Source of the DNA: Nocardiopsis suaedae
Lineage (GTDB): Bacteria > Actinomycetota > Actinomycetes > Streptosporangiales > Streptosporangiaceae
DNA length: 64,000 nucleotides
Reading direction: 5' to 3'
Assembly: GCF_027706745.1 (NCBI RefSeq)
Contig: NZ_JAQFWP010000003.1
Coordinates: 124,001-188,000 of the forward strand
The translations under genes were made by a program, and so were the position numbers. Below the pieces are notes generated by a model. The model was given only the letters and a program-made list of their open reading frames with translations, did not search any database and was not told where the DNA came from. This document shows, piece after piece, positions 25,930 to 34,845 of this stretch. Positions within the stretch are counted from its first letter, which is position 1; every line of letters starts with the position of its first letter.

Positions 25930-28179
25930 GTGGGTCCGTTCCCGCCGTCTCGCGAAAATCCGCCGCGGAGGTCCTCCGCGGCGGCCGCGGCCGTGCTGCT
26001 GGCCGCCGTTTCCATCGTTCCCGGCGTGCCCGCCGCGTCCGCCGCACCCGCCCCGGCGCCGCCCGCACGCACCGTGCCCGTGGCCCCCGGCGTCGACCTG
26101 GAGGTGCGCGCGCAGCCCGGCCGGTCGCGCCCCACTCTCACCGCGCTCACCGTGGACCTGGGCTCCGGCGCGCGGGCCGACTACATCGACGGCGGGTCGG
26201 TCGCCTCCGCGGCGGAGCCGGCCGACATGGCCGCCGCGCACCCCCGGCCGGAGGGGCGGGCCGCCGTCGCCGCGGTCAACGGGGACTTCTTCGACGCCGG
26301 GGCCTCCCAGGCGCCCCTGGGCGCGGCCGTGCGGGACGGCGAGGTGCTCTCCTCGCCCGCGCCCGGCCGCCCCTACGCGGCCGTCATCGGGGAGGACGGC
26401 CGCGGGTCGGTGCGGCGGGTGCGTTTCGAGGGGACCGTGCGCACCCCGTCCGGAACGGCCCGCCTCGACGCGCTCAACGCCCCCGGGATCCCCGCGGACG
26501 GCCTCGGCCTGTTCACCGACGACTGGGGAAGCGCCTCGCGTGCGCGGGCCGTGCACGGCGCCGAGCGGGTCGCCGAGGCGGTGCTCGCCGACGGCGCCGT
26601 GCGCACGGTGCGCGACCGCGCCGGTGAGGGGCCCATCGCACCGGGAACGCGCGTCCTGGTGGGCCGGGGCGCCGGGGCCGACCTCGTCGCGGAGCTGGAG
26701 GACGGCGCGCGGGTCGGCACCGAGTACCGGATCGACGCCGGAGGCGTGCGGCCCCGGACCGTCCTCGGCGGCCGCCGTGTGCTGCTCCGCGACGGCCGTC
26801 CCACCGGCGCCGCCGACGGCGCCCGCCAGCCGCGCACCGTCCTGGGGTTCGGGGCCGGCGGCACCCGGATGGTGGCGCTGGCCGTCGACGGCCGGGTGCC
26901 CGGCGCGCCCGGCGCCACCCTGGGCGAAGCGGCCGAAGCGGTCAAGGAGGCCGGGGCCGTGGAGGCGATCGAGCTGGACGGCGGCGGCTCGTCGGCGCTG
27001 CTCGCCCGCGACCCCGGCGGCCGTGGCCTCTCCGCGCGCAACCGCACCGGCGAGGGCCCCCGCGAGGTCCCCAACGGGCTGCTGGTCACCGCCCCCGCCG
27101 GGGACGGCGCGCCGTCCGGCCTGTGGCTGCGCCCGCGGCTCGACCCGCGCCCCGGCCACGGTGCCGAGGCGCCCGCCCAGGACGACCCGTACTTCCTGTT
27201 CACCGGAATGCGCCGCACCCTGGAGGCCGACCTGCACGACGCCGCGTACGGGCCTGCGGCGGCCGACAGGGGCGGCGGGGACGGCGGCCGCGTCCCCGAC
27301 CTGCGGCTGACCGCACCGCGGGGGTCGGTGCAGGGGAACGCGTTCCGGGGCGGCGCCCCCGGGCGCGTCGAGGTGACGGGCGCGGCCTCCGGTGCGGAGG
27401 GCACGGTCGGGCTCCGGGTCCTGCCGGGCCCTGACCGCCTGGCGCCCGAACCCGAACGGCTCTTCTTCCCCGGCGACGGGGACTCGGCCTCGTTCGTCGT
27501 CTCGGGCGTGGCGCCGGACGGCACGCGCGCCCCCGTGGAGCCGGAGGACGCCCGGGTCGAGGCCGACCCGGACCTGGTGAAGGTCGAGCGCCACGGCGAC
27601 GGCCGGTTCGAGGTGCACCCGGTGGCGGTGAAGGGCACCGGCGCGGTGACCGTCGAGGCGGGCGGGGTGCGCGCCGAGGTCCCTGTCGCGATCGGGACGG
27701 AGACCGTGCGCCTGGCCGCCTTCGAGGACGGCGGCGCGTGGACGGCCGACGGCACGCGGGCGGAGGCCGGGCTACGGCCCGTCCAGGGCCGGTACGGCGC
27801 GGGCATCGCCGTCCGGTACGACTTCACCGGTGCCGTGCGCACCAGGGCGGCCACGGCGCGGCCGCCCGAGCCGCTTCCCGCGCGCCCGGCGGCGTTCGGC
27901 TTCGGCCTGCAGGTGAAGGGCGACGGCGAAGGCGCCACGGTCGCGCTCTCCCTGGAGGATGACGCGGGCATCCGCCACGCCGTGTACGGGCCGCGGGTCG
28001 CCTGGGAGGGGTGGCGGCCCGTGGAGTTCACGGTGCCGGACGACGCCGTGCAGCCGGTGTCGGTGACGTCGGTGTACCTGGTGGAGACGGACGGGGCCCG
28101 CACGTACAAGGGCGAGGTGGCCTTCTCCGACCTCACGGGGGAGCTGGGACGCGATCCGGAGCGGCCGTCACGGCGGTGA
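25930..28179 (+). CDS. secreted phosphodiester glycosidase family protein (NAGPA-like)
   Basis: A protein of about 749 residues. The N-terminal signal (AAAAAVLLAAVSIVPGVPAASAAP) leads to a phosphodiester glycosidase domain with AAVNGDFFDAG and IELDGGGSSALLA, both conserved in the NAGPA/DUF2233 family. The C-terminal third is beta-rich with a carbohydrate-binding-like module (FGFGLQVKGDGEGATVALSLED). It probably cleaves sugar phosphodiesters in wall polymers. GTG 25930 is 9 bp from GGAGA; GTG 25921 in the same frame is too close to it. The stop overlaps the convergent kinase-like gene by 12 bp. Confidence 0.85.
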   Translation: MGPFPPSRENPPRRSSAAAAAVLLAAVSIVPGVPAASAAPAPAPPARTVPVAPGVDLEVRAQPGRSRPTLTALTVDLGSGARADYIDGGSVASAAEPADMAAAHPRPEGRAAVAAVNGDFFDAGASQAPLGAAVRDGEVLSSPAPGRPYAAVIGEDGRGSVRRVRFEGTVRTPSGTARLDALNAPGIPADGLGLFTDDWGSASRARAVHGAERVAEAVLADGAVRTVRDRAGEGPIAPGTRVLVGRGAGADLVAELEDGARVGTEYRIDAGGVRPRTVLGGRRVLLRDGRPTGAADGARQPRTVLGFGAGGTRMVALAVDGRVPGAPGATLGEAAEAVKEAGAVEAIELDGGGSSALLARDPGGRGLSARNRTGEGPREVPNGLLVTAPAGDGAPSGLWLRPRLDPRPGHGAEAPAQDDPYFLFTGMRRTLEADLHDAAYGPAAADRGGGDGGRVPDLRLTAPRGSVQGNAFRGGAPGRVEVTGAASGAEGTVGLRVLPGPDRLAPEPERLFFPGDGDSASFVVSGVAPDGTRAPVEPEDARVEADPDLVKVERHGDGRFEVHPVAVKGTGAVTVEAGGVRAEVPVAIGTETVRLAAFEDGGAWTADGTRAEAGLRPVQGRYGAGIAVRYDFTGAVRTRAATARPPEPLPARPAAFGFGLQVKGDGEGATVALSLEDDAGIRHAVYGPRVAWEGWRPVEFTVPDDAVQPVSVTSVYLVETDGARTYKGEVAFSDLTGELGRDPERPSRR

Positions 28180-29574
28180 CGGCAGCGGCAGGTCGATCGG
28201 CGGAAGCACCGGTGACGAGGTCGGCGCCTGAGTCGGGCCGCCCGTCGGGCCGCTTGTCGGGGCCTCGGACGGGGGATCCGTAGGCGGGCCGGTCGGAGGG
28301 CCGGTCGGCGGGTCCGTGGGCGGATCGGTGGGTGGATCCGTCGGCGGGTCCGTGGGCGGGTCGGGCGGAGGATCCGTCGGAGGATCCTCAGGGGGATCGT
28401 CCGGGGAGGAGGTCGGGCCCGTCGACGGGGACGGGCTCGGCGAAGGGCTCGGAGACGCGCTGGGGGCGGGCTCCTCGCGCTCCACGGGCTCCCCGCGCGC
28501 GGTCGCCGTGCCGCTCTGCTCCGTGGCGGCGGGTGAGGTGCTGGGCGAGGGGTCGGGCGACCCCTCGGGGATGACAGGGCTCGCCCGCTCAGGTGTGGCC
28601 TCGGGGGTGAGCGCGCCGTTCACCAGCGCCCACCCGGCCAGGCCGCCCATGCCGAGCAGCCACACGGCGGCCACGGTGAGCAGGAGCCGCTGCCGTCTTC
28701 GCGCGCGCTCGCTATGGGTGGGACCGGCGGCCTCGGCGACCGGACCGGCGGACACCGCGTGCGCCGCTTCCTCGTGCGCCGCTTCCTCGTGCGCCGCCTC
28801 TTCGTGCACCGCCTCCTCGTGTGCCGCCTCCGTTCCCGGGCGCCGGGGGACGCTCGGCGGATCGGGGACGTACGGGCGCTCCGGGGAGTCCACCACCCGG
28901 ACGCGCGCGGCCCCGTCGGGCTCCCCGTCCCCCTCCGGCTCCGGCCCGTCGACCGCCCGCGCGGCCGCGGCGAGCAGCTCCTCCTCGCCGCAGTAGGGCA
29001 GGCCGAGCAGCGCCCGCAGCACCTCCACGGCGCTGGGCCGTTGAGCGGGGTCGGGGACCAGGCAGGCGTCGGCCACCCCGCGCAGCGGCTCGGGGACGCC
29101 CGACGTGTCCGCCGGTCCGCGCAGCCGCTCGGGCACCGCGAGCAGGTCGTCGGTGTCGACCGGGTAGCGCCCGCGCGCGGCGAACGCGACCACCTCGGCC
29201 CAGGCGTACACGTCGGCGGCGTACATGTCGGAGGTGGGCCCGGCGTGCTCGGGCGCACCGGCGCCCGCCACGCGCGGCCCGTCCGGGCCGAGCACGACAT
29301 CGGCCGGGGTGAGGCGGCCGTGCGCCGTGCCCGCCCGGTGCAGCGCGGCCAGTGCGGCTGCGGCGGCGACGGCGACCCGGTCCAGGTCGGCGCCGTGCAG
29401 CGGCCCGTCCCGCGCGACGGCGGAGGCCAGGTCGGGTCCGTTCCGCTCCGGTCCGGGACCGGTGCCCTCCACGGGGACCACCTCCACTCCGTCCGGTTCG
29501 TCCGACTCCTCCACGTCTTCCCCTCTATGGGACGCACTCGAACCCCCCACCGCCGTGTCGCCCGGCGGCGACAT
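28168..29574 (-). CDS. Ser/Thr kinase-like membrane protein lacking the N-lobe (probable pseudokinase)
   Basis: A 468-residue protein. Only C-lobe sequence is present. HGRLTPADVVL (near residue 84) stands where kinases have HRDxKPxNxLL, so the catalytic Asp is lost, and VAGAG replaces DFG. There is no P-loop or VAVK lysine. C-lobe features such as SDMYAADVYAWAEVVAFAARGRYP and DPAQRPSAVEVLRALL remain. A transmembrane helix lies near 296-318, followed by a long Pro/Asp/Thr-rich extracytoplasmic tail. The kinase at 31070-32587 is a close relative with intact motifs. No kinase N-lobe is encoded just upstream in any frame I could read. GGAAGGGG precedes ATG 29574. Confidence 0.75.
   Translation of the reverse strand: MSPPGDTAVGGSSASHRGEDVEESDEPDGVEVVPVEGTGPGPERNGPDLASAVARDGPLHGADLDRVAVAAAAALAALHRAGTAHGRLTPADVVLGPDGPRVAGAGAPEHAGPTSDMYAADVYAWAEVVAFAARGRYPVDTDDLLAVPERLRGPADTSGVPEPLRGVADACLVPDPAQRPSAVEVLRALLGLPYCGEEELLAAAARAVDGPEPEGDGEPDGAARVRVVDSPERPYVPDPPSVPRRPGTEAAHEEAVHEEAAHEEAAHEEAAHAVSAGPVAEAAGPTHSERARRRQRLLLTVAAVWLLGMGGLAGWALVNGALTPEATPERASPVIPEGSPDPSPSTSPAATEQSGTATARGEPVEREEPAPSASPSPSPSPSPSTGPTSSPDDPPEDPPTDPPPDPPTDPPTDPPTDPPTDPPTGPPTGPPTDPPSEAPTSGPTGGPTQAPTSSPVLPPIDLPLPSPP
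28269..28404. repeat. 12-bp imperfect tandem repeat encoding DPPT units
   Basis: Within the kinase-like gene, about ten imperfect 12-bp units encode (D/G)PPT runs in the extracytoplasmic tail. Such tails usually span the cell wall. The length is likely to vary between strains. Confidence 0.75.
28759..28818. repeat. 15-bp tandem repeat (4 units) encoding EEAAH
   Basis: Units start at 28759, 28774, 28789 and 28804; the first two are identical and the others differ by a few bases. They encode repeated HEEA(A/V) units in the juxtamembrane linker of the kinase-like protein. Confidence 0.85.
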
Positions 29575-29652
29575 TCCCCTTCCGTTCCTGACAGAAGACG
29601 GCAGGAAAGCGCCGTAGAACGGAGGGGACGACGATGAAGGGAGGCGCGGGAC

Positions 29653-30579
29653 ATGGGGGACGACCGACCGCTGGAGGGCCGGGTCGCGCTGGTCGCCGGG
29701 GCCACGCGCGGAGCGGGCCGGGCGATCGCGGTGGAGCTGGGGCGCAAGGGGGCGACGGTGTACGCCACCGGGCGGACCACGCGCAGCGCGCGCTCGGAGA
29801 TGGGGCGCCCGGAGACCATCGAGGAGACCGCCGAGCTGGTGGAGGCCGCCGGAGGCGCCGGCATCGCCGTCCAGGTGGACCACCTGGAGCCGGAGCGGGT
29901 GAAGGCGCTGGTCGAGCGGATCGACACCGAGCAGGGGCGGCTCGACGTGCTGGTGAACGACATCTGGGGCGGCGACGTCTACCTCACCGAATTCGGGCGC
30001 CGCCTGTGGGAGCACGACCTGGAGCAGGGCATGCGCATGCTCCGGCTGGGCATCGACACGCACGTGACCACCAGCCACTTCGCGCTGCCGCTGATGATCC
30101 GCCGCCCGGGGGCGCTGGTGGTGGAGATGACCGACGGCACCACCGAGTTCAACGCCGGGTACCGCGCCGACGCCGGGCTGTTCTACGACCTGGTCAAGAC
30201 GTCGGTGCAGCGCTTGGCCAAGGCCCAGGCGCACGAGCTGCGCGACCACGGGGGCGCGGCGGTCGCGGTCACCCCCGGCTGGCTGCGCTCGGAGGCGATG
30301 CTGGAGGTGTTCGGCGTGACCGAGGAGAACTGGCGGGACGCGGTGGACAAGGAGCCGCACTTCGCCATCTCCGAATCGCCGGCCCTGGTCGGGCGGGGCG
30401 TGGCGGCCCTGGCGGCCGACCCGCGGGCCGGGCTGTGGACCGGGCGGACGGTGTCCAGCGGCCACCTGGCCAAGGTGTACGGCCTCACCGACGCCGACGG
30501 GAGCCGCCCCGACGCCTGGCGGTACATCTCCGAGGTCCAGTATCCCGGGCGGGAGGCCGACACCACCGGCTACCGGTGA
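29653..30579 (+). CDS. SDR family oxidoreductase
   Basis: A 308-residue protein. The Rossmann motif is VALVAGATRGAGRAIAVELGRKG, and ATGRTTRS after strand 2 suggests NADP(H). LDVLVNDIWGG replaces the common NNAG motif. YDLVKTS supplies the catalytic Tyr and Lys. This belongs to the SDR group that carries NDIWG. The substrate is unknown. It is divergent from the kinase-like gene and convergent with the S4 protein gene (13 bp gap). Confidence 0.88.
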   Translation: MGDDRPLEGRVALVAGATRGAGRAIAVELGRKGATVYATGRTTRSARSEMGRPETIEETAELVEAAGGAGIAVQVDHLEPERVKALVERIDTEQGRLDVLVNDIWGGDVYLTEFGRRLWEHDLEQGMRMLRLGIDTHVTTSHFALPLMIRRPGALVVEMTDGTTEFNAGYRADAGLFYDLVKTSVQRLAKAQAHELRDHGGAAVAVTPGWLRSEAMLEVFGVTEENWRDAVDKEPHFAISESPALVGRGVAALAADPRAGLWTGRTVSSGHLAKVYGLTDADGSRPDAWRYISEVQYPGREADTTGYR

Positions 30580-30592
30580 CGGCCCCGCCGGG

Positions 30593-31018
30593 TCAGAACG
30601 GGCCCTCGCGCCGCAGGCGCTCCATCTGGCGGCGGTCCCGCTTGGTGGGGCGCCCGGCGCCCCGGTCCCGGCGCGGCGGGGCGGCGAACGCCTGCGGCGG
30701 CGCGGCCGTGGTCGGCGCGGGCGTGTTGTCGGTGTAGCACCGCTGGGCGATCGGCGCGCCCACCCGCTTCTCGATGACGTGCGCGACCTCCACGACGCGG
30801 GTGGTGCCGTGCAGCCGCACCCGCACCTCGTCGCCGGGGGAGACCGCCGCGGCGGGTTTGGCGGGCTTGTCGTTCAGGCGCACGTGCCCGCCGCGGCACG
30901 CCTGCGCCGCGTCGGACCGGGTCTTGACCAGCCGGACCGCCCAGAGCCACTTGTCGATCCGGGTGCTCGGCGGCCCCTGCGGCAGCGGAGGTCCAGCGGC
31001 GGCGGGCTGGTCGGTCAC
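30593..31018 (-). CDS. RNA-binding S4 domain protein (Hsp15-like)
   Basis: A 141-residue protein. STRIDKWLWAVRLVKTRSDAAQACRGGHVRLN is the S4 RNA-binding fold as in HslR/Hsp15, which rescues stalled 50S subunits with peptidyl-tRNA. The C-terminus is basic (RRDRGAGRPTKRDRRQMERLRREG). The start is GTG 31018; no ATG is available before the S4 domain. Confidence 0.88.
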   Translation of the reverse strand: MTDQPAAAGPPLPQGPPSTRIDKWLWAVRLVKTRSDAAQACRGGHVRLNDKPAKPAAAVSPGDEVRVRLHGTTRVVEVAHVIEKRVGAPIAQRCYTDNTPAPTTAAPPQAFAAPPRRDRGAGRPTKRDRRQMERLRREGPF

Positions 31019-31069
31019 GTGCGCACCTTCCTGCTCGGCGGTCCCGGGCGGCTCGCCCTCCTTCGAACT

Positions 31070-32587
31070 CTAGGCGCTCCCCTCCCCGTCCGGCCACGTC
31101 TGATCGGAGTCCTCGCCGGCGGGGGAGGGGGCCCCGCCCCCGCCGTGGTCCGCCGACGGCTCGGGGGCGGGGCCGGTCGGGTCGCCGGTCCCCTCGTGCC
31201 CCCCGTCCGGCGTCTCCTCCGGCGTCTCCTCCGGCGTCTCCTCGGGTGTGTACTCCGGGGTGTGCTCCGAGGGCTGATCCGAGGGCCCCTCGGGCGTCGG
31301 TTCAGGTGTGGGCTGAGGGACGGCCTCCGGATTCTGCCCGGTCTCCTGCGCGGTCTCCTGTCCGTCCTGCCCGGTCTCCTGTTCGGCCGGGGCGGTCTGG
31401 CGCGCGGGAACGGCGTCGGGCAGAGTCAACCACCCGGCCCGCGGGACGCCCTCGAGCAGCAGCCACGCCGCGCCGCCGGCCAGGAGCACCGCCAGGACGG
31501 CCAGGAGCACCGCGCCCGTCGGCCGCCTCCGGCGCTTCCCGCGCGCGAGCGGTGCCGTCCCAGGTGGCGTCGTCCCAGGCGGTACCGGCGCGGGCGGTGT
31601 TTTCGTCGGCGGTGGCGCCGCAGGCGGGGCCCCTGCGGGGGGAGCCTCCGCGCCCGCCGCCGGGGCGGCGGGCGCCAACGGGGCCGTCGCCACCACCGTG
31701 CGGCCCGCCGCCGCCGACGCCCCCTGCCGGAGGACCTCCGTGACCGCGTCGGACGACGCATCGTCCCCCGGCTCCGGGTCGCGGCCCACCAGCGCCCCCA
31801 GGACGCGCACCGCGGTGGGCCTCCGCGCCGGGTCCTTGTCCAGGCACGCCCCCAGCAGCGGCCGCAGCCGCTCGGGAACCGCCTCCAGATCCGGCTCGTC
31901 CGAGACGACCCGGTGCAGCACCTCGTGCACGCTGTCCCCGTCGAACGGACCCCGGCCCGAGGCGGCGAAGGCGATGACCGCCGCCCACGCGAACACGTCC
32001 GCCTCCGGTCCGACGCGCGCGCCCCGGATCTGCTCGGGCGCCATGTAGGCGGGCGTGCCGGTCACCGATCCGGTCTGGGTGAGGGTCGCGTCGCCGGTCC
32101 GGGCGATCCCGAAGTCGATGACCCGCGGCCCGTCCGGGCCCAGCAGCACGTTGGCCGGTTTGAAGTCCCGATGCACCACGCCCGCGCTGTGGATGGCCAC
32201 CAGCGCGGTCGCCGTGGCCACCGCGAGCCGGTCCAGGGAGGCCCCGGTGCGCGGCCCCTCCCTGTGCACCGCCGCGCGCAGCGTGGGGCCGTGCACGAAC
32301 TCGCTGGCGATGTAGGGGGGATCGCCCTCCACGTCGGCTTCCACGACGGCGGCGGTGCAGAACGGCGCCACCCGCCGTACCGACTCCAGCTCCCGCGCGA
32401 AGCGCGCGCGCTGCAGCGCGCCCCCCTCCCACGAACCGGACAGGACCTTGACCGCCACCTCGACCCCGTCGGGGCCGGTTCCCAGGTACACGGTCCCCTG
32501 GCCGCCGCGTCCGATCTGCTCCGTGATCCGGTAGGGCCCGATCCGCTCGGGCATCCCACCGCCTTCCCCTCCGGCCGGTGTCGTCAT
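31070..32587 (-). CDS. membrane Ser/Thr protein kinase
   Basis: A 505-residue protein with an intact kinase domain. It has GRGGQGTVYLG (P-loop, near residue 24), VAVKVL (Lys near 45), VHRDFKPANVLL (near 137), DFGIA (near 158) and the APE region GTPAYMAPEQIRG. A Pro-rich linker leads to a transmembrane helix near 358-378 (GAVLLAVLAVLLAGGAAWLLL) and a Glu/Thr/Pro-rich outer tail with EETP repeats. It phosphorylates Ser/Thr on cytoplasmic partners, which are not known here. ATG 32587 has GGGAAGG upstream. Confidence 0.92.
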   Translation of the reverse strand: MTTPAGGEGGGMPERIGPYRITEQIGRGGQGTVYLGTGPDGVEVAVKVLSGSWEGGALQRARFARELESVRRVAPFCTAAVVEADVEGDPPYIASEFVHGPTLRAAVHREGPRTGASLDRLAVATATALVAIHSAGVVHRDFKPANVLLGPDGPRVIDFGIARTGDATLTQTGSVTGTPAYMAPEQIRGARVGPEADVFAWAAVIAFAASGRGPFDGDSVHEVLHRVVSDEPDLEAVPERLRPLLGACLDKDPARRPTAVRVLGALVGRDPEPGDDASSDAVTEVLRQGASAAAGRTVVATAPLAPAAPAAGAEAPPAGAPPAAPPPTKTPPAPVPPGTTPPGTAPLARGKRRRRPTGAVLLAVLAVLLAGGAAWLLLEGVPRAGWLTLPDAVPARQTAPAEQETGQDGQETAQETGQNPEAVPQPTPEPTPEGPSDQPSEHTPEYTPEETPEETPEETPDGGHEGTGDPTGPAPEPSADHGGGGAPSPAGEDSDQTWPDGEGSA

Positions 32588-32773
32588 CGCGCCTTCCCCT
32601 CGCTCCGCGTCTGCCTCCATAGGACGTCGGGTGCGGCCCACTCCCTCTGGGCCGGAGGGGGACAAATGCCTTACCCGGAGGTCTGTCACCTCCCCCGCGC
32701 GGGGGAGGCGGCGCCCCGGGATCGCTCCGCAGAGGGTGAACCGGGACCGGTGCCGGGGGCGAGGATCGGTGCC

Positions 32774-33805
32774 ATGGCGACGACAGGGCCGACGACAGGG
32801 CAGGCGGCAGGGCCGGTGACCGGACCGCGGTGGGCGGTGTGGGCGGCACCGGCCGCCCTGGGATGGGCGGCCGCCTATGGTGCGCTCCGCCTCTCCTGGA
32901 CCCTGGCCGGGCGGCCCGACCTGCCGCCGGTCGGCGACGATCTGGGCCCGTTCTCGGACTGGCCGATCGTGCTGCTGTGCGCGGGCACCGCGGTGATCGC
33001 GGGGGCGATCGCGGTGCCCGCGCTCCGGCCGCGCAGCCGGTTCGGGCACCGGGCGCTCATGGCCGCGGGCGCCGCCGTGGCCGCCGGTACGGCGCTCTCC
33101 TCCTTCCTCCTCATCCTCGACGTCGTCGGCCTGCTGCTCCTCGGGATCGGCGGCATCCCGCTGCACGCGGGGGCGGTGGCGAGCCGCGCCGCGTGCGCCT
33201 TCGGCGCGGTGGCGCTGGCGTCCGCGGTGGTGGCCGAGCACCGCCGGGTGCAGGGCGGGTGCCCGTCCTGCGGCCGCGCCCCGGGCGCGGCCCCGGCCCC
33301 CGAACGGGCGCCCCGGTGGGCGTTCGCGGCGGCCTACACGGTCATCGCCGCCGTCGCCGTGCGCACACTGGCCGAGGTCCTTGCGGGCGGTCAGGAGAAC
33401 CCGCTGTTCCCCGACGGCGTCGACGGCCCGGCCGCCGCCTTCGCCGCGGGGGCCTTCATCGCCGTCTTCGCCCTGGCCGGGGTCGTCCTGCCGCTGGCGC
33501 TGGTGCACCGGTGGGGGAGGGTGTGGCCGCGCTGGGTGCTCCCCCTGGCCGGGCGGAGGGTGCCCCGGCCGCTCGTGCTGGTGCCCGGCGCCTTCGCCTC
33601 GGCCGGGATGGTGTGCTACTTCCTGATGGGCCTGGGGGCGCTGATCGTCGAGGGCCCCGACGCGTGGGGCGTCCCGGGGTACCCGGCCTGGTTCTTCTGG
33701 GCGGCGATCCCCGCCTATGTGGTGTGGGGACTGGGACTGGGCGTCGCCACGGTGTCCTACCACCGCACCGGGAGGCCCCGGTGCGGGCGCTGCGGCCGGG
33801 GGTGA
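32774..33805 (+). CDS. hypothetical polytopic membrane protein
   Basis: A 343-residue protein with about eight hydrophobic helices and no recognised domain. A cytoplasmic or extracellular loop carries CPSCGRAPG near residue 170, and the C-terminus ends RCGRCGRG, so paired Cys could bind metal. It is divergent from the kinase gene. GAGGA lies upstream of ATG 32774. The intergenic region 32588-32773 holds no further gene. Confidence 0.75.
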   Translation: MATTGPTTGQAAGPVTGPRWAVWAAPAALGWAAAYGALRLSWTLAGRPDLPPVGDDLGPFSDWPIVLLCAGTAVIAGAIAVPALRPRSRFGHRALMAAGAAVAAGTALSSFLLILDVVGLLLLGIGGIPLHAGAVASRAACAFGAVALASAVVAEHRRVQGGCPSCGRAPGAAPAPERAPRWAFAAAYTVIAAVAVRTLAEVLAGGQENPLFPDGVDGPAAAFAAGAFIAVFALAGVVLPLALVHRWGRVWPRWVLPLAGRRVPRPLVLVPGAFASAGMVCYFLMGLGALIVEGPDAWGVPGYPAWFFWAAIPAYVVWGLGLGVATVSYHRTGRPRCGRCGRG

Positions 33806-33811
33806 GCGGCC

Positions 33812-34723
33812 CTACCCGCGGCCGTCCCGGAGCGTGTCGACCAGCGCCGAGACGTCGTCCGATGGGCCCGCCCCCGCGGACAGGGCCCGCTCCATCAGCG
33901 CGTGGAAGGGGGCGATCAGGTCGGTGCGCACTCCCCGCGCGCGGCTGGCGGACAGGAAGTTCTCATAGGCCCGGAGCTGCATCGCCAGTCCGGAGCCCTC
34001 GGTACGGAAGTCGCCGGAGTCGACCTGGCGGGCCAGCGCGGGCAGGATGCCCGTCATCGCGGTCAGCCAGGGCAGGAGCCGGTTCTCGGTGAACTCCGTG
34101 ACGGATCCGCCCTCCGACCCGTCCGCAGCCCCCTCCGACCGGATGAGCGCCGCGGCGTGCACGAACCCGCCGAGCAGGCCGTACATGCCGGTGAGCAGCG
34201 CGATGTCGTTGAGCGCGGCGGTCCCGTCGGCCGGGCCGAGGAACGACGCCGGGCCGAGCACGCGCAGAGCGGCCTCGTGCCGTCCGAACGCGGACGCGTC
34301 GCCGCTGTAGAGCACCGCGGCGTCCGGTGTCCCGATCATCGCGGGCACCGCCATGATGCCCCCGTCGATGTAGGCGGCCCCCAGCCCGCGCGCCCAGGCG
34401 CCGGTCTCCTGGGCCTCCTCCGGGGTGCCGTTGGTGAGGTTCACCAGGGTGCGGCCGTCCAGGCGGCTCTCCGCGGAGCCGAGCGCCTCGCGCAGCGCGG
34501 GGTAGTCCAGTACGCAGGCGACGACCAGGGGGCTCGCCTCGACGGCGGCGGCGGGGGAGGCGGCGCGCACCGCGCCCTCGGCGACGAGCGGGTCGGCCTT
34601 GGCGGCCGACCGGTTCCAGACGGTGACCGGGTGCCCGGCCGTCAGGAAGGCCCGGGCCAGGGCGGTGCCCATGTCGCCGAGGCCGACGACGGTCACCGGG
34701 GCGGGGGAGGCGGAAGCAGGCAT
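33812..34723 (-). CDS. NAD(P)-binding protein, imine reductase-like (6PGDH/HIBADH superfamily)
   Basis: A 303-residue protein. The Rossmann motif VTVVGLGDMGTALARAFLTAGH and WNRSAAKAD indicate NADPH binding. Conserved stretches are LVNLTNGTPEEAQE, GAAYIDGGIMAVPAMIG and the C-terminal helical dimerisation domain, as in imine reductases and beta-hydroxyacid dehydrogenases. It probably reduces an imine or aldehyde. It is divergent from an HxlR regulator, which likely controls it. ATG 34723 with GAGGA upstream is preferred to ATG 34744. Confidence 0.83.
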   Translation of the reverse strand: MPASASPAPVTVVGLGDMGTALARAFLTAGHPVTVWNRSAAKADPLVAEGAVRAASPAAAVEASPLVVACVLDYPALREALGSAESRLDGRTLVNLTNGTPEEAQETGAWARGLGAAYIDGGIMAVPAMIGTPDAAVLYSGDASAFGRHEAALRVLGPASFLGPADGTAALNDIALLTGMYGLLGGFVHAAALIRSEGAADGSEGGSVTEFTENRLLPWLTAMTGILPALARQVDSGDFRTEGSGLAMQLRAYENFLSASRARGVRTDLIAPFHALMERALSAGAGPSDDVSALVDTLRDGRG

Positions 34724-34793
34724 GGCGTCCTCATTCGAAATCATGTTCGTGGTGGACGTCCGCCATCCTCGGCCGCACACTGGAGCTGAAACA

Positions 34794-34818
34794 AGTACCT
34801 ACTTTTTTGTCGGGTACT
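34794..34818. promoter_or_regulatory. candidate HxlR operator
   Basis: AGTACC (34794-34799) and GGTACT (34813-34818) form an inverted repeat 13 bp apart in the divergent promoter region between the reductase and the HxlR gene. The spacer contains TTTTTT. HxlR-type regulators often bind such TAC-containing repeats near their own promoter. Confidence 0.45.
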
Positions 34819-34845
34819 CACCGAAAGGTAAGAATCGGAGGGGCC

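Noticed and set aside
25928-27310. ATG-started frame beginning MWVRSRRLAK overlapping the glycosidase gene
   Set aside because: The sequence turns into Pro/Arg/Thr-rich shadow translation, while the other frame has a signal peptide and conserved NAGPA motifs.
31205-31250. Tandem repeat with EETP units treated as a separate mobile or VNTR feature
   Set aside because: Only about three 12-bp units inside the kinase tail; it is described with the gene instead.
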